This document shows, one piece after another, positions 8,515-18,555 of a stretch of 64,000 bases of DNA (position 1 is the first letter of the stretch; the number at the start of each line of letters is the position of its first letter). The position numbers and the translations under genes are program-made. This DNA comes from Dendrophyllia cribrosa (lineage: Eukaryota > Cnidaria > Anthozoa > Scleractinia > Dendrophylliidae), in assembly GCA_024195265.1 (NCBI GenBank), contig JAJLRJ010000006.1, forward strand, positions 21,113,023 to 21,177,022, given 5' to 3'. The notes beneath the pieces were generated by a model. That model was not told where the DNA came from. It saw only the letters and a program-made list of their open reading frames with translations, and searched no databases.

Positions 8515-11500
8515 AACTCGATTGGTTCTGTGTGGATGCCGTCTGGCAGCACCCAACGCTTGTCGTAATAAGCGGAAAGACCCAGCTTGTGCTGCTCGTA
8601 TGTGAACATGGCCCCGTTGTGCATTCTAAAGCCCCTGTTGGTGGCCATGTCCCTGCCCCCCTTCAGGGCACTTTCGTACCTTTCCCAGCGAAGCTCGTTC
8701 TGCTTCTTGTTGATGCCCTTGGAGGACATCTTGGTCTCTCCGCTAGCCTCGTTTTCTACGTAATAGCACTTGCTGCACAGGGCGATGGGCCGTGTGCCTT
8801 CCTTCTCAAGCTTGAACAAGCCCGGCTCTCTGCCGCTCCACTTGTCCCACGCCAACCAATTCTTCTTCTCCGCCTCGAACTGGCACTTATGTCCAGAAAT
8901 GCAGGTAACTCGGACCTTGGGTACTTCATATTACACACAATTGTTTGTAATTTCCATATGACTTCATGTTTGACAGAATTACTTGCGTTTAGGTGAGAAT
9001 TAGGGCTAGGGGACACTTCATGATGTCTATCATAAAGAGCATGAATCTCATTAGCCTGCATTTCTGGACATACCTCCGAACTGGTCGCGAAGTTCCGGGC
9101 GAACGGCCTCTTCCAGAGTGTCGTGAGCAAAAGCGAAGTACATGCTGTCCGTGTCCATCTGGATGAGCTCGACGTCGCGCCTGTCGATGAAGTAATCTAG
9201 GAAGTCGTAATAGAACTCCAGCATGCAGAGCTTGGCAAGTTGGTACACAACAATGCCCACTTGAAAAGGGCGGTCGATTGTGACCTTTGGCTTGCGCAGC
9301 TCGATCTTGTAAGCATCTCCGATCTCTTCGAGATCATCGAACAAGGGTGAGCGGAGATTCTTGTCAACCTCGTCCTCGTCAGTTGTGTACAACGTTCTTG
9401 TCTGGCGCTCCACAGCTTCGATGAACTTGCCGTAAGCGCTGTTGCCAAGGAGCTTGAACACTTCAGCAAGCAGTGCCTTTTCCTTGTCATTTCGCCTTTC
9501 CTTCGGTTGTCGGCGACCTCGCGAACGAACCAGTCGAAGAGCTTTTTAGGGTTGTAATCGATCGTGCGGTAGACTGCCGTGATCTTGAGCCCGCTGTTGA
9601 GATACCATTTCAAGAGGGGTGCGTAGATCAGCATCTTTTTCGCTGACAGTACACCCAGAAGCTTTTTCTGGTCGGGAAAGCGGGTTCGGCCACTTTCTTG
9701 GAGGTAATCGTGCATATGCTGTGGAATGCATTCGTTAAGCACTGCCTGGTTGATGAAGAGCGGTGGAAACTCTTCGAACTTCTCCCACAACTCTCGAGGG
9801 ACTTCGATGTCCACTTCCGCAAACCCGAACCACCTGCCTGTATTCAGATTCATTTCAAGAACTCTCGCTGCCTGCTCCGGGGCATTGTAATGTACAACCT
9901 TCTCTTTACCACAGGGCATCTCCTGCAGCATCGTGCTTGGATAAAGGGAGTTAGCATCGAACCCCACAATCCGTTTCATGATGCGGGCTAAGTCGTCTTT
10001 GTGAGAACGGATGCGGGTTTCGCCGCGCACGTGTTTGCGGGTGAAGACCACAGCCCCCTTCAGCATGGCGTACGCTTCTGGGCCGGGGGCGTATAGTTCT
10101 GGAGCATTGCGCCCCCTTCTCAATGAGCCTCGCAAGACGTATTGCATTGATACTCCTGGCAAGGAGACCGCGTCTTTGAAGATGTCAACCCCGAGGCCCG
10201 TGTAAAAGCCCTTCATCGTTTGGAGAGCTTCGAGGAAGGGGGACACGTCTAGATTGTTGTAATACTCCAGCCAGTCTCCGAATGTCTTCATGCCTTCCTC
10301 GTGGAAGAGGCGATTGCATTCTTCGTGCTCCTTTGGAGAAAGAACGAAGGCGTTTTTGAGCTGTGAGTACCAGCACTCGTATGGGGGAAGACCAGGGTAA
10401 TCCATCTTGTCAGCGCTGTCAAACCACTCGTATGGGAGCCAGGACTTGGTCTGTGTCGCTCCATACGTCTTGACCCACTTGTCGTACGTGATGCCTGGGG
10501 TCAAATAATTCATGATGTCCAAGAACTTGTAGCTGGGAGTGTTGATGAACATGATGCGACCCTCCTTTTCCGCGGCGAAGACCCCATTCTCTTGAGCGAA
10601 ATGAGAAACAAAGTACTTGCGGATAAGCTTGAGATCGTAATGGCCTGAGTTGAAGCCGACCACAGGCACTTGGTTGCACCATTTGTCGATGAGCTTGAGT
10701 TGCTTCTCAGGAAGATTCTCAAGGTCTGGGGGCATATATTGGCCAGCCACATCCTCTCGGATGGCTGCGCTTCGCCGCTCCAGAGAGGCATAAAACAGCC
10801 CGATAAGCTCGTCAGGATCTTTGGAGCAAATGTACTCAGGATCAGGGTTCAACGTGTCGGCAATGGAGACTGAGATGGGCACATGCTCGCTTTCATAAGA
10901 GAGATCGCGTGTCGGGCGAGCTGCCTTGGTCTTGTCCTGGTACGCTTCGAAGTCGTAGACGATCGCATGGGGATATGTTTTGTTTCTTTTCTGTGGGCAA
11001 TGGTCATTCCACCAGGGGGAAGGTTGTTCGTGTTGCCACCTTTCCACCACGTTGTACCCAGCGTCTCGAAGCAACTGAGTTCGTTGCAGAGTCTTTTGGT
11101 AAGCAACCATCCTTGTGATTGTATTGCCCCTTCGGTCAGTATAGACACCTTCGTCCCTCGTTCCCTCGTGGTAACATTCCTCGCAACCGTGCCAGAAACA
11201 ACCGTGGAACTGGAAAACTGTCTTGCTTTCTGGGTGATAGCCGTCGACTGGAGCCCCACAAATATAGCTCTCATCGCCATGGCCGCATCTGTGATGGTGG
11301 ATGTGAATGTCACGCTGCTTCGCCTCCCACTCCAGCCAGCACACTGCCTTGACACCGAAACCGCCTTCTGGGTAAAAGGCTTTCTCAAAAGATGACTCCA
11401 GAGGGAGGACACGTTTCCCGGGGCAGTCGATTTTGGTTTGGCCTCGAGTACACGTCTTGGAGTGGCGCTTCAAGTTATCAGCCCATGTGAACCTCCCACC

Positions 11501-12452
11501 ACACTCGCCACAAGTGTAATTGTTTGTGACTTTATTGATATTGGTGATCAAGAAGGAGTGGCCCTCATGAATACCGACAGTCATGGTTGAAGCACCCACC
11601 TTGTCGTAATTCGCAGGGGTGTTAGATAAAATGAATTCACCATTGGGGAGAACAAGATATGCGGCAATTCCTTGCTTGAAATGCATTTCGATTTTGGAGA
11701 AGTGCCGCAAATTTAGCTGGCCTCGAAGCGCCGGATAAACTGCGAAGAAGCTTTCTGCGAGTTCCCTGGTTCTGCGAGTAGAACGATCTATACGAGCTCC
11801 CCAATGGACAGCCAAGCAACGAAAGTGACAAAGATTGTCGTTGAAATTGTCAAGGGCAATGACTTCTCTTTTGTTGCGAATCCAATCAGGAAGCCGCCCG
11901 AGGCCTATTTGCAGTGCTGTCGATCCAACACGACTTTGACATCAAGCAGGGCAGTGCGTTCGTAAACCCATTTGGTGTCAGGCCTGTTGAGTCTTGCGTT
12001 TTGAAGACGAAGCTCTTCATGGGATTGCAGCCACTGCCGTGTCTCGGAAAGAGTGGATAGCCAACGACTGTTGTGGTTGTTTTGATAAAACATTCTCAAC
12101 TCCTCGGTTTCAGTGTTTCGTAACTCGAATGTGAAGCGTAAATTGATTGCATGTCGTGTGTGAACATTTTGCTTGATTTTGTTCAAAATTCTGCCGACAA
12201 GAGAGTTTTCGAGATTGTTTACAAAGCGGAACCGGATTATTCGTCTGCCGTGTTCAACCCATTGGTCAACCCGATCATAGATTTGAGAACAAGTTGTTCA
12301 AAATCTAGATCCGGTGGGTTGTTTTGAGGTTCGACCTCAGCATTATTGTCGTCGGCAAGATCGATCCGCTCGACATTTCGTGTCTGTTCGTCCAGCCAGG
12401 CAATCAGCTTGCGTTGATTGGCATCACGTCGTCTTCGCCGGGGTTGTGCCAT
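8490..12452 (-). pseudogene. PolB of a second type, broken (element A)
   Basis: Family B polymerase, unrelated in its N-terminal half to the PolB of B and C. Readable pieces run N to C from 12452-12237, 12210-11905, 11890-9485, 9485-9073 and 8887-8490, so there are at least three frameshifts and one 185-bp insertion. Visible motifs are an N-terminal NDNLCHFRCLAVHWG segment, a CxxC/HxxxxC zinc-like site, an FHGCFWHGCEECY site typical of endonuclease-like domains fused to such polymerases, exonuclease motifs DFEAY, NSGHYD and YYNNLD, and palm motifs DANSLYP, KLLGNSAYGK and DTDS. Catalytic residues are kept, so decay is recent. An AACCAATTGGC box lies 38 bp before the ATG. Confidence 0.85.
8888..9072. 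mobile_element. 185-bp MITE inside PolB of element A
   Basis: The insertion begins TATGTCCAGAAATGCAGG and ends with the exact reverse complement, an 18-bp terminal inverted repeat. It carries no coding sequence and splits the PolB frame. The flanks contain the similar strings CCTCGAACTGG and CCTCCGAACTGG, perhaps an imperfect target duplication, but on the left a few bases separate it from the repeat. Confidence 0.75.
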
Positions 12453-12479
12453 TGCGTATATACAAAGGGTAGAGATTTC

Positions 12480-12490
12480 GCCAATTGGTT
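12480..12490 (-). promoter_or_regulatory. Early-type box before PolB (element A)
   Basis: Minus strand reads AACCAATTGGC, starting 38 bp upstream of the PolB ATG, with GTATATAC between the box and the start. It is the weakest match to the CACCAATTGAA box found before the replication and transcription genes of B and C. Confidence 0.5.
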
Positions 12491-12571
12491 ATGTCTCGCT
12501 GCCGTTGCGGGCGGGCTCGGGAAAAAATGCATTTGACCCCCTCTTACGGGGTTTGAGGGAGGGGTATCCAG

Positions 12572-12698
12572 AGTAGTGGGTAGAGAGGAACGTCAAATAC
12601 CATTTTTTGAAACCCCTAAATAAGCGGTCCGAACGCGTGAGGACCGCTTATTTAGGGGTTTGAAAAAATGGTATTTGACTGCCTCTCTACCCACTACT
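12572..12698. repeat. Right terminal palindrome of element A
   Basis: A near-perfect self-complementary stretch starting AGTAGTGGGTAGAGAGG and ending with its complement CCTCTCTACCCACTACT. The arms are about 58 bp with an unpaired GAACGCGTGA tip and only a few mismatches. The outer end (ACTACT, 12698) is taken as the right end of the element because B and C end the same way. The left copy is outside the window. Confidence 0.85.
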
Positions 12699-13890
12699 AA
12701 TGTTCATCATGTGATGAGCATGAGATAAAGAAAACATCTGAGTCCCTGACAGAAATAGAACCTATAATGACCTTCTGTGTGTATTTGTACATCAGTCAAA
12801 TGTAATGGATCCAAACTTTCTACTTTAAAAATGATAAGGTGGCTTCCAGTTTTTTTAAAAATAAACAACAACAACAACAATTTTATTTCACACCTTTCAA
12901 TTACAACAGTAGATACAAGTAAGAAATAGAGGTATACTTGCCCACCGCTAATAGCAAAAAAGGCTAATCGAGGCGGGGGGAAGATTAATACAAACTTAAG
13001 TTAAGATAAAAATAAAAGATTACCTAAACTAGAGGAGAACAAAAAACAAGCAAAAAAACAACAATGCAATAAGTGCAAAACCTGAATAAAGTGCATCAAA
13101 TAATTATGCTTTCTAAGGTCTATGATAATTTGCTGAAGCAATTGATCAGATGAGAGACTTCAATATAGTCATTCTCAAGCTGTAAAGTATCAAGAAGTAT
13201 TTGTTTAATCTTGTTTCAAAACTTGGGTTTACTAAAGAGTTTAAACAGAATGAGTGATAGAGTTCCATCCTTCCAAAGGATTTTTTCATTTGGTCAGTTC
13301 TAGAAGCTTTCACATAGAGACGTTCATTTGACGCTGCTGGTTTAATGTACGACATTCATGAGCAGTCCGTCCCAACTAATCTTTTTAACCAATTCACTAA
13401 AACTAGTACGGTCCACAATATTGAAAAAAGAAAATGGCAGACATTTTGCTTCAATGACAAAAAAGGGAACTGCATGTTCTCGAGCATTACCAAAAAAAAA
13501 TTAAATGAAACTCAAAGGCATGTTTTTGTAGTACCAATAATCTCTTTTGATATACTTGTGCACAGCTGCCCCAGGCACAAATACCATAGGTTAGGTAAAA
13601 TGATGATGGTAAAATACAGCCTAATGCAGCTGTATCCAACCGGTAATTATTATGGAGGCAGCTGAATTTTTGCATTGATTGATTTGTTAGAAAGATCATC
13701 AGGATGATAAATATTACATGGTGAATGAAATTTTATTTCATATTTATTGAGATTTTCTATTGAAATTTGGCATGTGAAAACCCTATTCGGGGTTTGTAGC
13801 CAATCAGAATTGCAAAACAACTTTCTCACATGTGAAAAAAGTTTTTCGACCAATCACAAATGTATAAATTATAAACAAATTACAGCGTGA
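12699..13890. other. Host intergenic DNA with LINE 3' fragment (minus)
   Basis: AT-rich. On the minus strand about 13365-12858 reads as the end of a non-LTR retrotransposon: a frame ending in residues like NERLYVKASRTDQMKKSF, then an untranslated tail with AATAAAATTG and a (TTG)n end at 12868-12885. The rest shows no gene I can support. Confidence 0.45.
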
Positions 13891-14016
13891 GCAGTGCTTT
13901 GTACGGCATTTACGCACTCGTTGGTTTGTATCAGAAATCTGACTTGTCCGTTGCGCTTACTTGTTCAATTTCTGATACATCACCAACTTGTGCGTAAATG
14001 CCGTACAAAGCACTGC
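13891..14016. repeat. 126-bp palindrome (foldback element)
   Basis: GCAGTGCTTTGTACGGCATT near 13891 is matched by its complement ending at 14016; a second internal arm (TGTATCAGAAAT / ATTTCTGATACA) continues the stem, leaving about 27 unpaired bases. No coding potential. It resembles a foldback MITE or the tip of a larger element. Confidence 0.7.
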
Positions 14017-14783
14017 CCATGAAGTAATCTACATATCGTGCGCAGCGGTTTAATCAGTGTTAATTTTGGTACAATGTAGTTCAATAGTCTGTCGTTTGTG
14101 ATCGTCCGGGTGAGTGTAGTTCTGAAAAGAACTGTTGTTGTTGACAATGACTGACGTTTCGACAACCTGAGCGGGAGTCATCTTCAGAGTCATGTGAATT
14201 ATGAATGGTCACAGACAAGGAGCAGTATACAAGATCAAATGCTGCGAAGAGTTCTAATCCCGAAGGGGTTGAATTGGGTACAACAATGCATTAGCCGAAT
14301 TTGTCTATGAACTTCACTCCGGCAAGAACTATATCCTGAGTTGAAAATCATTCCTATATCTTATCATGGGTTAAAATGCTGCAATATTGCATGCACAGAG
14401 GGGGGAAAACATACTGTCTCCTAGTAAGGATATTTTGTAACATGTTAATCTTGTTGTTAAAGAAGACTCACAAACAAGGAACGTTTACTAGCGAAAATGA
14501 AAATTACGGGACAAACTTAGCTTTTCCTTCATTGTCAACATCAGATATCCTTGCCAAACAATAATAACAAGTAAAAGAACCCCAAAGTTTTCCCAAACCA
14601 ACGTTTCAGCTCACAGTGAGCATTCATAAACACAACAGCCATAATGGCGGACTGACAGTGTACTCCCATTTACTCCATGCTATTACCGAAGTGTAACATA
14701 TCAACAAATTCAAAACAAAAAATGAAAACAACCCCGAGATTGTGCAGTACGGACTGTAATTCAGCGTTAAGGTACTTGCCCAG
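14017..14783. other. Non-coding host DNA left of the BEL/Pao element
   Basis: AT-rich sequence with a short segment near 14140-14200 (GACGTTTCGACAACC and TCATCTTCAGAGTCA) of the kind found in dispersed invertebrate repeats. I see no gene, RNA gene or intact transposon in it. Confidence 0.4.
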
Positions 14784-15499
14784 TGTACTGCTAGTCGCAA
14801 CAATCGCCAAGGTTTCAAATACTGCACGGTTTATTCAGTCATCTTGCTTACAGACATGTATTCGAAATCTATCGACAAATTACAATATTATTATAGTCAA
14901 GAAATGCCGGGATTAACATATAGTAATACAGAACAATATATACGTACCCGTTGGTGTCTCTAAAAAACAGTTTAAACAGTTTTTAAACAGTTTTAAAAAA
15001 GAATACAAACTCTTTCTACTTGACAGTCAGGCATGTTGAACAACTTTAATTTATTATTTAGCTCTATTTATTTAATTATTTAATTTAAATAGTTATTATA
15101 ACTCATAACTCTTCCTTTTCAATGTGATTAATTTAGTCAGAGCTTCATATTAACTAGTTTCTAAAAGTTCTGTATAAACTCCACCCACTTGTAATCACTC
15201 TGTGGTGGTAGCCAACTCGAAAGCTTGGCTCCTTTGGCTGCTACACACTTTTTCCTTTGTTATGTTTAATTCAATGTATAGTTAGCTCTGTTTTTCTCTT
15301 TTTTTCCCCTTATTGTTGTTGTATTGTAATTGAATAAGTGTGAATAATAAACTTGAACTTGAACTTGAACTTGAACTTGAACTAAAATGTACGACTAGTA
15401 GTAACTGGTCTCAATGTTCTTACTAATTAATTACATGATGCATTGTTACGTCATGTCACACAATTACGTCACGCATAATTTTCGCGTTAGAACGAAACA
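14784..15499 (-). repeat. 3' LTR of BEL/Pao element, interrupted by a LINE tail
   Basis: The outer parts (TGTACTGCTAG at 14784 and TTTTCGCGTTAGAACGAAA near 15497) match the other LTR at 40465-40732 closely. Bases of about 14961-15384 are absent from that copy and are a LINE insertion. A purine-rich tract (minus strand GGGGGGAG) sits just inside at about 15500-15510, fitting a polypurine tract. Confidence 0.8.
14961..15384 (+). mobile_element. 5'-truncated LINE 3' end with (TTGAAC)n tail
   Basis: Inserted in the BEL/Pao LTR. It carries an untranslated end with the segment GCTTGGCTCCTTTGGCTGC, then AATAATAAAC and a hexamer tail TTGAACTTGAAC repeated up to about 15381. A tandem oligomer tail in place of poly(A) is typical of some CR1/RTE-like non-LTR elements. 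Confidence 0.65.
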
Positions 15500-15605
15500 C
15501 TCCCCCCGGGCACGGAAACTTACAACTAGAGTTATCAGTCAAGTTATACATAGTTCATCTTACAGAGTTATTCAAAGGTATACATGTATATATATAAAAA
15601 AGCAA

Positions 15606-17196
15606 TCAGTATTTTGTTTCTTCATTTTCGTCTTTCGCTATCAAAACGACCAATTTGTTTACTGCTCTTTCTACGGTAACAAAGCCTCTTCCGTGGTACT
15701 CGTTAACGGCTTCTCCCGGTTTAGGATTTTTGTACTGCACTTGAACCCTCCTTACTCTTCCGTCTCCTCCCGGAAATGTTTTGACGACAATGCCAAATTT
15801 CCATTGTCCCCTGATTTGATTGGCATCTTGGATGAGCACTACGTCGCCCTCCTTGAGATTTCATTGTGCGGTGTGCCATTTTGGTTTAATTAGTAAGCTC
15901 GGGAAATAGTCTCTTGTCCATTTCTTCCAGAAATAGTTCACGACATTCTGGACGAATTCGAATCGATAACGGGGATTTGAAGACTCCTTGAATGGTCCGC
16001 TAGGTACTCGTGACGTAGCTCTGCCTAGTGGCAAGTCATTGGGGCAGAGATAAGTTCCATCATCTGGTGACGTGGGATGTCTTCCGATTGGTCTTTCGTT
16101 GACAAGGTTTGCCGCCTCGAAGCAAACAGTTTGGAATTCTGAAAATGTCATGACATGATCGCTAATAGCTGCTGTTATCGCTCGCTTTATCGATTTGATT
16201 AATGCTTCGGACACTCCATATTGCCAAGGCGCATCAGCTGGGGTAAATTCCCATGTGAATCCTTCCATCACGCTAAAATTTTTGAGCTCCTCTTGATTCC
16301 AATCCTTTTACTACATTTCTTAGTTCTTCATTCGCGGCGACTAGTTGAGGGCCGTTATCAGAATATAGTTTGGAAGGGTATCCTCTGATAGACACAAATC
16401 TCCTTAGGACCATGGGGAATTTTTCAGTGCTGTAGTCTGCGGCCAGATCTATGTGTACTGCGCGGGTGCCTAGGCAGTTAGATATCACCCCATATGTCTT
16501 CCCAATCTTTCTTTTCTTCACCGCGTCTCGAATTTTGAACGGTCCAAAGAGATCAATAGCTGTGCAGCTCCATGGTGGGGATGGCTTCAGTCTTTCTATT
16601 GGTAATTTTCCCATAATCTGTTTACTCATCTTTTTGTCTAGTTTCTTGCATGTTACACAGTTGTATCTAATACTTTTTACCATTTTCAGTAGCTTGACAA
16701 TCCAAAACTTTGTGCGTATTTTACTGGCTGTGGAGAGTACGCCAAGGTGTCCTCTTCTATGAATATGTTCAGCATATAGACGTGAAAATCGATGATGATA
16801 AGGAAGTAGTATAACTTCATTCTTATTGTGACTCATCTCGATCCACCTTTCTCCTCGTCCTCCAATGACGTATATACCATTTTCATTCTTTCTGTTAATA
16901 TCCACATATATGCTCTTCTGTGCTTCCACAATCCAGAAATGCTCCGCTTTTGCTATATCACTTGGAGTTAGTGACTTTGTTGCGTTTTTGAATGATGTTT
17001 TTGTATCTCTTTGGTACATCGCTAAAACTCTGGCTGTCACTCTTATTAGTTTTCCAAAATCTGAGTACTTGCTGACGGCGATTCTTGAAGCCAATGTGTC
17101 TTTGCAATTCTTTGTTACAGTGGATACTAATTTGACTAAGTCCGGAAGTCGCTCTTTGGTCAATGTTTTGTTTATTGGCCATTTGGTTTCGGGCAA
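15606..17196 (-). pseudogene. BEL/Pao integrase and C-terminal pol domain
   Basis: Reads 17196-16273, then 16271-15861, then 15839-15606, with breaks between pieces. The integrase zinc region (HIHRRGHLGV ... NCVTCKK) is followed by core residues in AIDLFGPF, LYSDNGPQL and the Glu of PWQYGVSEALIKS. The last piece (VLIQDANQIRGQWKFGIVV) is the DUF5641-type end of Pao pol. It works with the LTRs to insert the cDNA, and is continuous with the RNase H part at 17260-17799. Confidence 0.85.
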
Positions 17197-17259
17197 TGCA
17201 AGGAAATTGGGACCATTTTGCCAGATGCTTTCTACGTTTATTTCGTTAGGTTTCTTGCC

Positions 17260-17799
17260 TCAAGTTAACCAATCTGCGATGTTGTACTTACTCTCCATCC
17301 AAAACCAATCTCTGGGGTTGGTAGTTTGTTGTATCTCTCCCACGCGGGTTGCGGCAAAGGTGTTAAAGCCGTAGGATTCCTTCTGTATCATACTGTGTAC
17401 TATTTGGGAGTCCATGATGTGATAACACTTCTTAAACTTGTATCTACAATGTTTTTGTAGGAACGATTTTAGTCTTGAGTTTAGTAAGGCTCCGCATAGC
17501 TCAATTCTGTCAATTGACATCCTTTTTATAGGTGCAAGTCGATTTTTTGAAAGTATAAGTCTGCAACTATATCGTCCATCGCAGAGTTTCCACCTTACAT
17601 ACGCGCAGGCGCCGAAGGCGTTGCTAGATCCATCACTGAAAATGATTAACATTGGTTGTTCATCTATTGCATCCTTTGGCTTTATACATCTTTTGAATTT
17701 GACGCTGTTCATCTCCAGCATGTCCTGGCAGAATTGCCTCCAGTCTTGTTTGTACTTTTCCGGAGTCGGTTCATCCCAACCTAGTTTATCTTCTATTAC
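17260..17799 (-). pseudogene. BEL/Pao RNase H and RT thumb segment
   Basis: Begins at the target duplication next to element B with the Pao signature KLGWDEPTPEKY, then IIFSDGSSNAFGA (first Asp of RNase H), RIELCGALL (Glu) and HIMDSQIVHSM (second Asp). It joins the reverse transcriptase half on the far side of element B in the same reading frame. A stop replaces the expected continuation near 17260. Confidence 0.82.
17794..17799. repeat. Target site duplication of element B, left copy
   Basis: TATTAC here equals TATTAC at 34858-34863. Six bases is the length Polinton integrases make. The element starts at the next base with AGTAGTATAGGG. Confidence 0.85.
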
Positions 17800-17959
17800 A
17801 GTAGTATAGGGAGTTGGTGATTCGGGACCACCTAAATAAGGCCCCAAATGCCCGAGTTACGGCCTCACACGAGTCATTGTCATTCCTCGTGTGAGGCCGT
17901 AACTCGGGCATTTGGGGCCTTATTTAGGTGATTCCGAATGCACCAACTCCCTATACTAC
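17800..17959. repeat. Left terminal palindrome of element B
   Basis: Starts AGTAGTATAGGGAGTTGG and ends with its complement CCAACTCCCTATACTAC. The arms are about 74 bp with a short tip near 17875-17886 (TCATTGTCATTC) between CACACGAG and CTCGTGTG. The same structure is at 34697-34857. Confidence 0.88.
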
Positions 17960-18050
17960 ACACTGTGAATGCTGGTCCGGTACGAGACCACCGCCCAACC
18001 CCAACCGCCCTATGCTGCTTGGCTGGTGAATGCTGGCCCCGGCACGAGAC

Positions 18051-18061
18051 CACCAATTGAA
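18051..18061 (+). promoter_or_regulatory. Early-type box before the zinc-finger gene (element B)
   Basis: CACCAATTGAA, beginning 37 bp before the ATG at 18088, followed by TTGTATATTG. It lies at the inner end of the terminal repeat, so both ends of the element carry the same box facing inward. Confidence 0.65.
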
Positions 18062-18087
18062 GTAATGCATACCTCTTGTATATTGCG

Positions 18088-18555
18088 ATGGTGAATGAAC
18101 GAGACCTTTTGCCCCTCATTGTAAATGTGGAAATGCGGCAACACTCAACTGCGTACATCAAGGCACATCGACTAAAGATCACTTGTCTTGGTTGCGGGCA
18201 AAGAAGGTCTTTGTCAGCGATTTACAGGCACAGAAAAAATGGCTGCCCACCTTTGGAAAGAAATCCTCGAGCTCTTATCAGACATGAGGTGGATTTGGCG
18301 GTACCCCCAAGAGCTGTTCGAGATGTTTTTGCCGAGTCATATGTCAGCCAGCATGAGCTGAATGCATGGCTTGACGAGCAAGAACAAGAACCATTTAAAA
18401 ACAAAAGCCTGGAGGCTCTCAACCCCTTACCCAGGATCCGAGATTTGAGCTTTGTTTCTGATTTCATCGAAGGCAAGTCATCACTCGCAGCTTTTCAAAC
18501 AGAGTTGTGTGGTTATCACCAATTGAAAAAACGCACGGACTTTGTATACCAATGA
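18088..18555 (+). CDS. Zinc-finger-like protein, 155 aa (element B)
   Basis: The start ATG (MVNERDLL) follows the CACCAATTGAA and GTATA boxes. Residues of about 33-52 contain CLGCGQRRSLSAIYRHRKNGC, a CxxC...HxxxxC arrangement fitting one zinc finger. The rest is charged with no membrane segment. It overlaps the exonuclease start by 4 bp (ATGA). Being first inside the terminal repeat with an early-type box suggests a regulatory or replication role (inference). Element C lacks this region, and A is cut off before it. Confidence 0.6.
   Translation: MVNERDLLPLIVNVEMRQHSTAYIKAHRLKITCLGCGQRRSLSAIYRHRKNGCPPLERNPRALIRHEVDLAVPPRAVRDVFAESYVSQHELNAWLDEQEQEPFKNKSLEALNPLPRIRDLSFVSDFIEGKSSLAAFQTELCGYHQLKKRTDFVYQ
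18517..18527 (+). promoter_or_regulatory. Early-type box before the exonuclease gene (element B)
   Basis: CACCAATTGAA lies 35 bp upstream of the ATG at 18552, followed by TTTGTATACC. It lies inside the end of the zinc-finger gene, which makes its match to the other boxes informative. Confidence 0.65.

Larger units (their letters stand above)
1..12698. mobile_element. Polinton element A (left end outside window)
   Basis: The block holds, in order, a membrane-hairpin gene, penton-like gene, anchored ~600-aa gene, coiled-coil gene, capsid, ATPase, small genes, integrase and PolB, which is the gene set of Polinton/Maverick viruses. The right end is a terminal palindrome finishing in ACTACT at 12698. 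The left end lies beyond base 1, so the target duplication cannot be checked. The virion and integrase block closely resembles element B at 21240-30904, but the polymerase is a different type. Several genes are broken, so this copy is not autonomous. Confidence 0.9.
17800..18061. repeat. Left terminal inverted repeat of element B
   Basis: It consists of an outer palindrome (17800-17959) and then two direct repeats of the form TGAATGCTGG...ACGAGACCACC (17965-17995 and 18027-18054). It ends in CACCAATTGAA, and the inverted copy is at 34611-34857. The two copies differ at scattered positions and in the spacing between the direct repeats. Confidence 0.85.

Noticed and set aside
9698..11395. Forward-strand frames over PolB of element A
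   Set aside because: Antisense shadows of the polymerase.
12540..12700. Rho-independent-type terminator or tRNA
   Set aside because: The long stem is at the element end in all three copies, begins AGTAGT and has no cloverleaf; it is a terminal palindrome.
16451..17374. Forward-strand frames of 100-170 aa
   Set aside because: They are antisense to the BEL/Pao integrase and RNase H region and show no family features.
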